Assembly: GCA_038231295.1 (NCBI GenBank)
Contig: JBBRLP010000012.1
Span: 1 to 64,000, forward strand
Origin: JANXLO01 sp038231295
GTDB taxonomy: Bacteria > Armatimonadota > Chthonomonadetes > Chthonomonadales > Chthonomonadaceae
Length of the DNA: 64,000 nucleotides
Direction: 5' to 3'
The position numbers and the translations under genes were made by a program. Shown piece after piece: positions 52,992 to 61,542 of the stretch (its first letter is position 1; every line of letters starts with the position of its first letter). The notes below the pieces were generated by a model that saw only the letters and a list, made by a program, of their open reading frames with translations, was not told where the DNA came from and searched no databases.

Positions 52992-55244
52992 TCAGTCGAA
53001 GGTGAGAACAATCGCCTCGTTGCGGGGCCAGACGAACGGGAAGCGGTCGCCGTTGCCGAGCGCCTGCCCTTTGCGTTCGTCGCGGACATTGCGGACGGGC
53101 CTGGCGAACTTCAGCGTGACATTGGCGGAGTTGGTTTTCAGCCCGACCGCGTTGCCGCCGCCCACCTCCGAACCGACCGTTTCCGGGTTGGCGCAGAGGA
53201 ACAGGATTTTCCTGCCGTCCGGCCTGCGGAAATAGGTGATTTCGTACCCGAACACGCCGTCATCGGCCCCTTCAATCTCTACCCAGCGTTTTGCGCCGGT
53301 CGCCTCAAGCGGGTTCATAAAAGTCTGCCGATGCTTTGCCGCCTCGTGGCCTGCCACACGGTAGGCATTGTACCACTGTGGGGAGAGATTCATCAGGAGG
53401 GCGGTTCCCTTTCCCACGCGATGCACGTTCCCGGTCGGCAGGGCGCGTACCGCTTTGTGGAAGCCGGTCGGGTCTTTGAGGCAGGTGTTGGCATTGGTCA
53501 GCAGTTCGGTGTAGGTCTTCCAGCCGTAGTTCGCATCCTGGTCAGTCTCGCACCACAGGCGCGTCCCGAATACGTCGCCTGCCTTCATTCCCGGATCGTG
53601 CTTCACCCCGAACAGCGCATCCAACGCCCCGCCATTCGGTCGTCCTTTCCCATGCTGATCCCAAACTCCCGGCAGATAGTCCGCGATAACCGTGCCGCCG
53701 CCTTTGCAGAACGCCTCAATCGCCTTCGCTTCGGTATCCGAGAGACAGAGGCAGGCGGGCAGGATGAGCGTCCGGTACTCCGCCGGAATCCCGTTCTGAA
53801 TCACATCCACGTAACTCAGGAAGTTGTATTGAAGGCCGGAATCGCGCAGCATATTCTCCCACGCCTGCCGCACCAGATGCGACCCGCCAAGCCGATGATC
53901 GCCGTCACGGTTGATCCAGGTCCTCCCGTGCGCCTCGGCGTCCAGAATCCAGCCGAGTTGAATGGAGGGGTGGCTGTAGTAGAGGGCGATGCCATCGTGC
54001 ATCCACTCCGCGCCTTCCAGCAGAGGCCCGATCTTCTTGCCTGCCGCCAGCAGGTGCGGGGTGAGTGTCTCGTGCCAGGGGCGGGGTGTCTGGCCGTCGA
54101 ACCAGTTCTCCACCCAGCCGATATGCCCCCGGTTGCCGTGCGCCAGATAGTACCATATCTGCCAGATGTCGTCCTCAACCGACTGGTGGAAGTGGCTGGT
54201 GACGGCGGGAACGGCGTTGTGGGGATTGAAGGAGCGGATGATAGCCTGTGAGGAGCCGAGGTTGTACGCCTCGATATACTGGATTTTCCGCATCAGGCGG
54301 GCGTAGTCGTAGCCGCCGAAGGCGTTCGGAGCCTGCCCCCCGACGAAACCGCAGGGCGTCGCGGGGTCTACGGTATTCGCATACTCCACGAGGTCACCGA
54401 GGAAATTGCACCAGACGGAGTCGTTGAACGTCCACTGATCCATAAGCGGGCTGGCGTCGAACTCCCGCACCGACCAGTCCGCAAGATGGGGCCGAATGGC
54501 TTCGTAGGTGATCCACTGCGTCCTTACCGGAGCCGCGTTGGAGCCGTAAATCTCGCGCAGCCAGGTCTTGTAAGCGGTGGGATCGTCCGTTACGCACCAC
54601 ATCGTCGGATGCACGAAATGGCCCCAGGAGAGTTCATCATCCAGGGCGTAGGCGGCGCGGTAGGGAGAGGCTTTGACCTGCGAGACATTGTTACGGATTA
54701 GGTCGAACAACTTCTGTTTCAGCGCAGCGTTGACCGGGACAGCGCGGACGCCGCTGCCGTGCAGTTCCGCGAGATGCGGCTTCTGCTTACCGCCATCCCA
54801 CAGGTGCAGACTGCCCTTGCCCGCCGTGTGATCCACATAGAAGCGCAGCGCGTTGCGGTTGATCCAATCGAGTTTGCCGGGAGGCGAGTCGGGTGCGCCG
54901 CCGTTGCCGTCCAGAAACGCGCCGTTATATCCATGAGCGCGGCTCCACAGCCCAGAGGCTTCGGTGTAGCCGATATTCCACTGGTACGTCCAGGGCATAT
55001 ATATCCAGCCGGGATAGGCTTTGGCCAGCCACGCCTTCTCCTGCTTGACCCGTCGGAAGTCCGGGGAGGTCCGCACATACAGCGTATAGGGATCGCTGGC
55101 AATCGGCTGGGCTGCAAGGGACTGCGCTGCAATCGCCCCGCTGCTTCGCAGAGCCGCGCCGAAAGCCCACGCCGCCCCCGACAGCCGAACCACCAACTCC
55201 CGCCGTCCCAGAGATGTTTTCGGGGAATTGCCGGGTTTATTCAT
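52992..55244 (-). CDS. Exported GH42-like protein, probable glycosidase
   Basis: The ATG at 55244 gives 750 residues. The N-terminus has a Tat-like signal (SLGRRELVVRLSGAAWAFG). A TIM-barrel-like region follows, with DDELSWGHF and a WTFNDSVWCNFLGDLVEYAN stretch. A domain resembling the beta-galactosidase trimerisation/glutamine-amidotransferase fold comes next (LILPACLCLSDTEAKAIEAF; GGGTVIADYLPGVWDQHGKG), and then a beta-sandwich end. This order is that of GH42-like enzymes. I cannot place the catalytic glutamates with confidence, so the function is tentative. Confidence 0.6.
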   Translation of the reverse strand: MNKPGNSPKTSLGRRELVVRLSGAAWAFGAALRSSGAIAAQSLAAQPIASDPYTLYVRTSPDFRRVKQEKAWLAKAYPGWIYMPWTYQWNIGYTEASGLWSRAHGYNGAFLDGNGGAPDSPPGKLDWINRNALRFYVDHTAGKGSLHLWDGGKQKPHLAELHGSGVRAVPVNAALKQKLFDLIRNNVSQVKASPYRAAYALDDELSWGHFVHPTMWCVTDDPTAYKTWLREIYGSNAAPVRTQWITYEAIRPHLADWSVREFDASPLMDQWTFNDSVWCNFLGDLVEYANTVDPATPCGFVGGQAPNAFGGYDYARLMRKIQYIEAYNLGSSQAIIRSFNPHNAVPAVTSHFHQSVEDDIWQIWYYLAHGNRGHIGWVENWFDGQTPRPWHETLTPHLLAAGKKIGPLLEGAEWMHDGIALYYSHPSIQLGWILDAEAHGRTWINRDGDHRLGGSHLVRQAWENMLRDSGLQYNFLSYVDVIQNGIPAEYRTLILPACLCLSDTEAKAIEAFCKGGGTVIADYLPGVWDQHGKGRPNGGALDALFGVKHDPGMKAGDVFGTRLWCETDQDANYGWKTYTELLTNANTCLKDPTGFHKAVRALPTGNVHRVGKGTALLMNLSPQWYNAYRVAGHEAAKHRQTFMNPLEATGAKRWVEIEGADDGVFGYEITYFRRPDGRKILFLCANPETVGSEVGGGNAVGLKTNSANVTLKFARPVRNVRDERKGQALGNGDRFPFVWPRNEAIVLTFD

Positions 55245-55337
55245 AGCCTGTTCCGTCCTTTGCGTCTTTGCGAGGAGCGTTCCCGATATGCCGAAAGGCA
55301 TTACCGTTGATTCGCCAACTGCTGGGGTTCAGGAATC

Positions 55338-56381
55338 TCATGGAGTGGGTTTGAGCCAGCGGTCAAACCAGGCGTAGAGCGCCTTGTAGTGTTCTGCGGT
55401 GACGGCATGACCGGAGTGTTCGGCGATAATCATCTGGAGGTGATCGGCGGCGTGAGCATGGTCATAGGCTTTCTCGATAACTGCGTAGGCTTCGCGTGTG
55501 CCTTCTAGGGGAGCGACCGGGTCGGAATCGCCACCCAGAATGAGCAGCGGGCGCGGGGCCATCGCGCCCAGAATATCCTGACAGTCGTATCGGCTCGGAA
55601 TGCCGGGCAGCCAGTGTTCCCAGGCCGTCGCCACCACCTTCGGCGTGATCTCTGTCTCGCCCATATCCTTGCGAACGGCGTCGAACGCGCCCTGAAGATT
55701 GCGGACGCGCTGCCCATAGCCCTCATGCGCCAACTGCCAACGCCACGAACAGACCGAGATGCACGGCACGGCGACCTTGACACGCGGGTCGGCGCTGACC
55801 ATCCACGTAGTATGGCCTCCGAGCGAGATTCCCATCACGCCCAGGCGGTTTTTGTCCACGTCCGAGCGTGTCTGCAAGTAGTCCAGCACCCGCCACGTAT
55901 CCCAGACCGTGTCCCAGAGATAGGGATGCTCCTTGCCGGTGCGGAACGACTCGATCATCGCCTGCGAGAGGTTCCCCGTCCGGTCGCCGTGATACCGGGC
56001 GTCCACGGCCACCCCGACGAATCCCCGCCGTGCGAACTCTTTCAGCGATCCGGTGAAATCCTCTTTGCGCCCTCCGAGGCCGTGCAGACAGACCACTGCC
56101 GGACGACGCGAACCCTCTCCCGGCTTGCTGACGATCAGCACTGGAACGCGCACCCCCGCTTCGCTTGCGACCGTCACCTTCTCGACGCGCAACCCCTCCT
56201 GCATCTCCTCGGAAACCACAATAGGCGCGAGAGGCACGTGTGGCCGCTCGAAACTTTTGCGGAAGGCGGCGAGAAGTTTTGCGCTGTTGGGGGCCGCGTG
56301 TCGCGAATCGGCCTGGCACGGACGGAAAGCCGCTGTCAGCGCAAGAATCAGCAAAAGAGGCAGACGAAAGACGTTTTTCAT
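55338..56381 (-). CDS. Secreted alpha/beta hydrolase (acetyl-xylan-esterase/dienelactone-hydrolase-like)
   Basis: The ATG at 56381 follows GGAGGCGGAAAG. The 347-residue protein has a signal peptide ending PCQA and an alpha/beta-hydrolase fold: AVVCLHGLGGRKEDF (oxyanion region), the nucleophile Ser in LGVMGISLGGHTTWM, Asp in LILGGDSDPVAP and His in IIAEHSGHAVT. It cleaves an ester, possibly acetyl groups on polysaccharide. It precedes the GH42-like gene on the same strand by about 90 bases. Confidence 0.82.
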   Translation of the reverse strand: MKNVFRLPLLLILALTAAFRPCQADSRHAAPNSAKLLAAFRKSFERPHVPLAPIVVSEEMQEGLRVEKVTVASEAGVRVPVLIVSKPGEGSRRPAVVCLHGLGGRKEDFTGSLKEFARRGFVGVAVDARYHGDRTGNLSQAMIESFRTGKEHPYLWDTVWDTWRVLDYLQTRSDVDKNRLGVMGISLGGHTTWMVSADPRVKVAVPCISVCSWRWQLAHEGYGQRVRNLQGAFDAVRKDMGETEITPKVVATAWEHWLPGIPSRYDCQDILGAMAPRPLLILGGDSDPVAPLEGTREAYAVIEKAYDHAHAADHLQMIIAEHSGHAVTAEHYKALYAWFDRWLKPTP

Positions 56382-56475
56382 GCGGCTACTTTCCGCCTCC
56401 ACGCCCCCGAATCCTCCCAACAAAAAAGCGCCTTCGCGAGAAGAGCACTTGTGTAGAGTGGTCTGTTATCAGGGC

Positions 56476-56504
56476 TTGCGCTCGGTAACGGAAATGAGTA
56501 TAGT
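56476..56504 (+). promoter_or_regulatory. Candidate promoter for the 38-codon small ORF
   Basis: TTGCGC at 56476-56481 and TATAGT at 56499-56504 are exactly 17 bases apart. The predicted transcript would start near 56511, carry the hairpin at 56526-56558 in its leader and reach the small ORF at 56597. Confidence 0.5.
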
Positions 56505-56525
56505 AGAAATGCCTGAAGCGAAAAA

Positions 56526-56558
56526 AGACCGCAGGATGCAGCGAACATCCTGCGGTCT
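56526..56558 (-). terminator. Perfect hairpin: minus-strand terminator, or leader hairpin on the plus strand
   Basis: AGACCGCAGGATG and CATCCTGCGGTCT pair without mismatch around a seven-base loop. On the minus strand a T run (TTTTTTCGC) follows, making a textbook terminator for transcripts coming from the gene at 56956-58152. On the plus strand it would form a leader stem-loop before the small ORF. Confidence 0.75.
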
Positions 56559-56596
56559 GAAACGAAGCGGGCAATAAAACAGAAAGGAGAACGGAA

Positions 56597-56713
56597 ATGG
56601 CAAACACGTGTCATCTCCTGGGCCTTGCGTGCTACACGCTCGGGTCTGCGTATTACGGCGTTCAGCTGTGGCTGATCGTTCGTAAGTTGCGGAACAAGTC
56701 GCAAGACTTATAA
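56597..56713 (+). CDS. 38-residue small membrane protein
   Basis: AAAGGAG lies at ideal distance before the ATG. The product has one hydrophobic stretch (LLGLACYTLGSAYYGVQLWLIV) and a basic tail (RKLRNKSQDL), a single-pass membrane microprotein. A 17-bp-spaced promoter lies about 100 bases upstream. It is encoded on the plus strand inside a 570-base gap between two minus-strand genes. I know no family for it. Confidence 0.5.
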   Translation: MANTCHLLGLACYTLGSAYYGVQLWLIVRKLRNKSQDL

Positions 56714-56955
56714 GCCCGTAGGCCGGTCGCCTCGTTCGGAGCCACTAACTCTGGACGGGGCGGCTTCTCCAATCTCTTTTAGCCTGTCAGACATCCTGAC
56801 GTGCAGGACATCAAACTTATTGTAACACAATCGGTCTCGTTTGTGCAAGCGAAGCTACCGGGGCAACGCAGGCGTTTTTGCGCTCACTGTCCTTACCAAA
56901 GCCTTCTCGCCTCCCAATCGGCTGACCGCGTATTGCCGACACGGACAGCGGCATT
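56714..56955. other. Intergenic remainder
   Basis: No gene is seen. A small inverted repeat (GTCAG-acatc-CTGAC, 56787-56801) and AT-rich stretches are present between the small ORF and the stop of the 56956-58152 gene. Confidence 0.4.
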
Positions 56956-58152
56956 CTAGAGATGAACGCGGTAGAGGTGAACGTCGTAAGGGCGGAAGGT
57001 ATCGGTGAACTGCCCGTTATGGAGAGACAGGGAGCGGGATTCGCCCAGCGCTTCCACGGTTGCGTTTGCGGGAAGGCCGGGAAAGGTGAACGTTCCGGTC
57101 GTCGCGCCGTTGCGCATTCCCACCGCGAACACGTAGAGGTCCCGTCCCTGCCGCTTCACCATCAGATCAATAGGGGTTTCGGGCGAGGAAGACTTGACAG
57201 CAGCGACTTTTTCGAGGGTCGGGCTGTTGAGGACAGGAGCGAGAGTCTGAATCTGGCGGTTGAGTGCGGTGACCTCTGCCAGCATCGGCGGGTTGTCCAG
57301 CAGGGCGTGTTCGTTGAAGGCCGGTTTGAACTGATGCACGAAGTAGATCAGCCCTTTGGAACCGTGAATCAGCGCCATCCAGACCTCTGCGCGGACCTGA
57401 TGCGGCGTGGCTTTGCGGTCACTGCCGATCTGCGTACACTCGATGCAGTTCCATATCGGTTTCTTGCCTGCCGTCCATTTTGTCAGACGGTCTATGCCTT
57501 TCGGAACATACCAGAGGAAGTTTTCGCTGTCTTTCCGTTCCAGCCCAGCAACGGGGTAGACATCGAACGAGACCAGATCGCCGCCGTTGACATAGGTGGC
57601 GTAGTCGTCCAGTTTCGCGCCCTCCCCGCGCCCTATCCAGTCGTCGTTCGCGACGCCCTGCCCAAGATTCAGCAGGATAGGCCGGGTGGGGTCGGCGGCG
57701 CGAAGGCGGGCGTAATCCCCAACAATCTTTGCCGGAGGGATACAGGGGCCATAACTCTGTTTGCCGGTGGCGGGATCGGTGATGGATTGGGCATTGTCCG
57801 GCTCGTCGCCGTGCATCCAGCCCACAATCGTCGGGTCGTCGCGATGCGCCAGCCCGACCGCGTTCTGGGCGCAGATGACCGGCATTCCCGCCGCTTTGAG
57901 GGCCTTGAGTTGCGCTTCCGTCGGGCCTTCCCACAGGGCAATATAGAGGTTGAAGCCTGCCGCCTTGTAGCGGGCTGCGTTTTCGGGCGATTGCAGCCAG
58001 ACGGCGATGGGAAACGAGTTCGCGTTTCGGGCAGGCCCATGCGACCATTGTGCATAGGGGGAGGGCCTCTCATTTCCCCGCTGCCCGTTGAGCGTTCGCG
58101 GCAGGCTCAGGAGCAGGGCGAGGGCGAAAATGGCATAGAGAGCGGACTTCAT
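56956..58152 (-). CDS. Secreted TIM-barrel-like protein, probable glycoside hydrolase
   Basis: AAGGAGAG precedes the ATG. The 398-residue protein has a signal peptide (LALLLSLPRTLNG) and a barrel-like sequence with FPIAVWLQSPENAARYKAAGF, TIVGWMHGDEPDNAQ, LVSFDVYPVAG, IWNCIECTQIG and HGSKGLIYFVHQF. Paired acidic residues after strands suggest a retaining glycosidase. A C-terminal beta-domain (RDLYVFAVGMRNGATTGTF) follows. I cannot name the family. It is 10 bases downstream of galT on the same strand. Confidence 0.6.
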   Translation of the reverse strand: MKSALYAIFALALLLSLPRTLNGQRGNERPSPYAQWSHGPARNANSFPIAVWLQSPENAARYKAAGFNLYIALWEGPTEAQLKALKAAGMPVICAQNAVGLAHRDDPTIVGWMHGDEPDNAQSITDPATGKQSYGPCIPPAKIVGDYARLRAADPTRPILLNLGQGVANDDWIGRGEGAKLDDYATYVNGGDLVSFDVYPVAGLERKDSENFLWYVPKGIDRLTKWTAGKKPIWNCIECTQIGSDRKATPHQVRAEVWMALIHGSKGLIYFVHQFKPAFNEHALLDNPPMLAEVTALNRQIQTLAPVLNSPTLEKVAAVKSSSPETPIDLMVKRQGRDLYVFAVGMRNGATTGTFTFPGLPANATVEALGESRSLSLHNGQFTDTFRPYDVHLYRVHL

Positions 58153-58162
58153 CGGTCTCTCC

Positions 58163-59137
58163 TTAGAGCGGTGCAGTTTCGCGCAGCGTCTGCGCTGTCA
58201 CTTCCGCATGCGTGTCGTTAATGAATGCTCCCGCCCCGGCCTCGGAGCCAGCCAGATATTTGAGCTTGTCGGGGGTTCGGTAGGGCGGATAGAATTCGAT
58301 ATGGAAGCGGTAAAAGCCGTAGTCCGTACCATCGCAGGGACGCTGGTGCATCAGCATAATGTACGGCATCGAGCGGTTCCACAGGTTGTTGTACTTCTCC
58401 ATGACGATTTTGAGTATCTGCGCGAGAGCCGTTCGCTCTTCGCTGTCGAACTCGGAGATCGCTGTTCGCTCTCCCCGCGCCAGAATATGTACCTCGTAGG
58501 GGTAGCGAGCGTAGAACGGAACGACCGCGACGAAATGCGCGTTCTGGCTGACCACGCGCCGCCCGTCCTTCAACTCCTGTTGCAGGATGTCGGCGTAGAC
58601 ATTCCGTCCCGTGCGCTCGAAATACCGCCGCGCTGCCCCGACCTCTTTTTCCGCGATGGGCGGCACGAACGGGTAGGCGTAGATCTGCCCGTGCGGATGG
58701 TTCAGGGTCACCCCGATCTCTTTGCCCTTGTTCTCGAAGATGTAGATGTACTTGACGAAATCGTGCGCCTCTAACTCCTCGAACCGATCCGCCCACACAT
58801 AGACCAGTTCCTCCACTTTGGAGACGGGCAACCGCGCCAGTTCGCCCTCTGCGTCCGGCGTATAGCAGACGACCTCGCACACGCCCTGTGCGGGCAGCAC
58901 CGGCATCAGTTCCGTTCCCTCGAGAGAAGGCTCCGGGGCTTCGCGCCGCAGGGAGGGAAACTTGTTCTCAAACACCACAATCTCATAGGTCGGGGCGGGG
59001 ATTTCGGTGGGGAAACCTCCCGGTTGTGTCGGGGCGAGGGGATTGTAGCCCGGCGGCGGGAAGAACGTCCTGTCCTGCCGATGCGTCGCCGTAATCACCC
59101 ACTCTTCCAGCGTCGGGTTCCAGCGCAGTTCAGACAT
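58163..59137 (-). CDS. galT: Galactose-1-phosphate uridylyltransferase
   Basis: The 324-residue protein matches GalT: LRWNPTLEEWVITATHRQDR at the start, a first half with EIVVFENKFPSL, the active-site HPHGQIYAYPFVPP, and a second HIT-like half with EVHILARGERTAISEF and PCDGTDYGFYRFHIEFYPP. It exchanges galactose 1-phosphate and UDP-glucose in the Leloir pathway. No galK or galE is nearby. AAGGGAG precedes the ATG, which overlaps the end of the small upstream gene. Confidence 0.93.
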   Translation of the reverse strand: MSELRWNPTLEEWVITATHRQDRTFFPPPGYNPLAPTQPGGFPTEIPAPTYEIVVFENKFPSLRREAPEPSLEGTELMPVLPAQGVCEVVCYTPDAEGELARLPVSKVEELVYVWADRFEELEAHDFVKYIYIFENKGKEIGVTLNHPHGQIYAYPFVPPIAEKEVGAARRYFERTGRNVYADILQQELKDGRRVVSQNAHFVAVVPFYARYPYEVHILARGERTAISEFDSEERTALAQILKIVMEKYNNLWNRSMPYIMLMHQRPCDGTDYGFYRFHIEFYPPYRTPDKLKYLAGSEAGAGAFINDTHAEVTAQTLRETAPL

Positions 59138-59354
59138 TCGCCGCTCCCTTGTTCCCTGCCGAACCGCGACCGTTTGCGGAAGGCTCGTTCACCGTCGCGC
59201 CTGTCTCCTGCGCTGTCGGGGCACTCATAGGAGTCGCTTCTGCCGCCACCTCCGCGAACGCCTTGCTCTGCTCCTCCGATGCGCTCTCCGCACTATGGTA
59301 AAAGACGAGATACCGCCCGTCCTCTTTCAATATCAGCTTCTTCTCCAGCCTCAC
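59130..59354 (-). CDS. Small conserved-looking protein upstream of galT
   Basis: GGAGGAG precedes GTG at 59354, giving 74 residues; a GTG at 59372 is less well placed. The first 20 residues (MRLEKKLILKEDGRYLVFYH) form an amphipathic beta-like head. The remainder is Ala/Glu/Thr-rich and probably disordered. It overlaps galT by eight bases, implying coupled translation. I do not know its function. Confidence 0.6.
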   Translation of the reverse strand: MRLEKKLILKEDGRYLVFYHSAESASEEQSKAFAEVAAEATPMSAPTAQETGATVNEPSANGRGSAGNKGAANV

Positions 59355-59580
59355 AGCTTCTCTCCTCCGCACTAACGTTCACGCGCAGAGGCTCTATTCT
59401 GCGCTCTTCCGTTCCCTTCCTGCCCGAATCCTCCGTCGGGCGATTTTTGCCCTTGACAACTCTGCGAATCCGGTGTATATTATTGCCGGTAGAGACATCG
59501 CTCCGTTTCCAGTCTTCCCGGCGCGTTTCGGCTGTCGCCCACCGCCGCAGACGACCCGCAGCCGCACAGTCGAAGTCAAC

Positions 59581-59664
59581 GGGGAAGTGGTGGAACGGCA
59601 GACACGCTAGCCTTAGGAGCTAGTGCCGCAAGGCGTCAGGGTTCAAATCCCTGCTTCCCCACCA
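59581..59664 (+). tRNA. tRNA-Leu (anticodon UAG)
   Basis: GGGGAAG pairs with CTTCCCC in the acceptor stem. The anticodon arm is CTAGC-CTTAGGA-GCTAG with anticodon TAG. A long variable arm (class II) and the T arm GGTTCAAATCC are present. Discriminator A and an encoded CCA end it at 59664. Confidence 0.95.
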
Positions 59665-59689
59665 GTCTGGAGCGTTGTATTTTCACTAT

Positions 59690-59761
59690 GCGGGAGTAGC
59701 TCAGTGGTAGAGCGCTACCTTGCCAAGGTAGATGTCGCGAGTCCGAATCTCGTCTCCCGCT
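59690..59761 (+). tRNA. tRNA-Gly (anticodon GCC)
   Basis: GCGGGAG pairs with CTCCCGC. The D arm is GTAGCTCAGTGGTAGAGC, the anticodon arm CTACC-TTGCCAA-GGTAG with anticodon GCC, and the T loop contains GTCCGAATC. The discriminator is T and CCA is not encoded. It lies 25 bases after tRNA-Leu. Confidence 0.95.
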
Positions 59762-59765
59762 TCGT

Positions 59766-59824
59766 TTCCGCAAGACAAAACCTCCGTCAAGCCTATAGGC
59801 TGACGGAGGTTTTGTCTTGCGGAA
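59766..59824. terminator. Very long perfect hairpin downstream of tRNA-Gly
   Basis: Two 24-base arms (59766-59789 and 59801-59824) are perfect reverse complements. The 11-base loop holds a further GCC-TATA-GGC. The inner part has AAAACC on the left and GGTTTT on the right, so it can act as a terminator in both directions. It lies between the tRNA genes and the hsd locus. Confidence 0.8.
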
Positions 59825-59933
59825 TATCGAAGATAAGCAAGCGGTGAAAGGGACTGCTGGCAGCACCGGGGTCTATTGAGTTGATTGAGCAGGCGTCTGT
59901 GGCGGCCGGCCTATCCAAAAGGGGATTCAGTAC

Positions 59934-61538
59934 ATGGCTCGGAAAAGCGCATCGTATACGACAAATGCGAAGGGAACCGGAGCTAACCTCGGCTTCGAGA
60001 CGACACTGTGGGCTACTGCCGACAAACTGCGCGGTCACATGGACCCTTCCGAGTATAAGCACGTTGTGCTGGGGCTGATCTTCCTCAAATATATTTCCGA
60101 TGCGTTCGAGGAGCGGTACAACGAACTCACGCTCTATGTGCAGGACCCGAATTCCGATTACTATGTCAAGGAGCCGTCCGAACGTTATATCCTTGTGGAG
60201 GATCGGGATGCCTATACTTCCGAGAACATTTTCTGGGTTCCCGCCGAAGCCCGGTGGGGCGCATTAAAGAATGCGGCCAAACTCCCCGACATTGGCAAGC
60301 GTGTTGACGATGCCATGCACGCTATCGAGAAGGAGAACCCGCCCCTCAAGGGCGTTCTGCCGAAAGACTATGCTCGCCCGACGCTGGACAAGCACAAGTT
60401 AGGCGAACTGATTGACCTTATCTCCACGATTGGGCTGGGAGATCGAGAGAACCGCAGCAAGGATATTCTGGGGCGCGTCTATGAGTATTTCCTGGGCAAG
60501 TTCGCGGGGCAGGAGGGACGTGGAGGCGGGGAACACTATACGCCGCGCTGTGTGGTGCACCTGCTGGTGGAGATGATCGAGCCTTTCAAGGGATGGGTGT
60601 ACGACCCCTGCTGCGGCTCTTCGGGAATGTTTGTGCAGTCGGAGGAGTTCATCAAGGAACATGGCGGCAAGCTGGCGGACATCGCGATTTTCGGGCAGGA
60701 GAGCAATCCCACGACCTGGCGGCTGGCCCGCATGAATCTCGCCCTGCGCGGCATTGATGCCAATCTGGGGCCGCATCACGGCGACACCTTCCACAACGAT
60801 CTGCACGTGGACAAACGCTTCGATTTCATTCTCGCCAATCCCCACTTCAACGCGAGCGATTGGGGCGGCGAACGCCTCGTGAACGACGTGCGCTGGAAGT
60901 ACGGCGTTCCTCCGGTCGGGAATGCGAACTACGCCTGGGTGCAGCACATCGTCCATCATCTCGCGCCGAACGGGGTAGCAGGCTTTGTCCTCGCCAACGG
61001 CTCCCTCTCCTCCAACACCAACAACGAAGGGACGATCCGCAAGAACCTGATCGAAGCCGACCTTGTGGACTGTATCGTCGCGCTTCCGACGCAGCTTTTC
61101 TATGGGACGGGTATTCCCGCCTGCCTCTGGTTCCTGGCCCGCAACAAGGCCGATTCCCATTTTCGCAAGCGCAGCGGCGAGACGCTTTTCCTCGATGCCC
61201 GCAAACTGGGAGTCCTGATAGACCGGACGCACCGCGAACTGACGAAAGCGGAGGTCAAGCGCCTTGCAGATATCTACCATGCGTGGCGTGGTGAGGTGAT
61301 GGCAGACGCCTATGCCGACGTTCCCGGCTTTGCAAAGAGCGCGCCACTGGCCGACATCACCGAGCATGGCTATGTCCTGACGCCGGGCCGCTATGTGGGC
61401 GCGGAGGATGTGGAGGAAGACAGCGAGGTCTTCCCCGAGAAATTCGCTCGCCTGACAGAGCAGCTGACCGCGCAGTTCGCCGAATCCTCTCGTCTCGAAG
61501 CCGCCATCACCGAGAACCTACAAGGGCTGACCCTGTGA
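59934..61538 (+). CDS. hsdM: Type I restriction-modification DNA methyltransferase subunit (HsdM)
   Basis: The 534-residue protein has the HsdM N-terminal helical domain (LWATADKLRGHMDPSEYKHV) and the SAM-binding motif VYDPCCGSSGMFVQSEEF. It also shows GQESNPTTWRLARMNLALRG and FILANPHFNASDWGGERL at motif IV, where the usual Pro-Pro is Pro-His. The tail is FARLTEQLTAQFAESSRLEAA. It methylates adenine as part of an M2S complex. AAAAGGGG precedes the ATG. The nuclease gene's GTG start overlaps its stop codon. An hsdR gene is not in the window. Confidence 0.93.
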   Translation: MARKSASYTTNAKGTGANLGFETTLWATADKLRGHMDPSEYKHVVLGLIFLKYISDAFEERYNELTLYVQDPNSDYYVKEPSERYILVEDRDAYTSENIFWVPAEARWGALKNAAKLPDIGKRVDDAMHAIEKENPPLKGVLPKDYARPTLDKHKLGELIDLISTIGLGDRENRSKDILGRVYEYFLGKFAGQEGRGGGEHYTPRCVVHLLVEMIEPFKGWVYDPCCGSSGMFVQSEEFIKEHGGKLADIAIFGQESNPTTWRLARMNLALRGIDANLGPHHGDTFHNDLHVDKRFDFILANPHFNASDWGGERLVNDVRWKYGVPPVGNANYAWVQHIVHHLAPNGVAGFVLANGSLSSNTNNEGTIRKNLIEADLVDCIVALPTQLFYGTGIPACLWFLARNKADSHFRKRSGETLFLDARKLGVLIDRTHRELTKAEVKRLADIYHAWRGEVMADAYADVPGFAKSAPLADITEHGYVLTPGRYVGAEDVEEDSEVFPEKFARLTEQLTAQFAESSRLEAAITENLQGLTL

Positions 61539-61542
61539 GCGA
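61503..61542 (+). repeat. 40-bp direct repeat, copy 1 (end of hsdM / start of nuclease gene)
   Basis: The last codons of hsdM and the GTGAGCGA start of the next gene match 62598-62637 at 37 of 40 positions. See the second copy. Confidence 0.8.
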
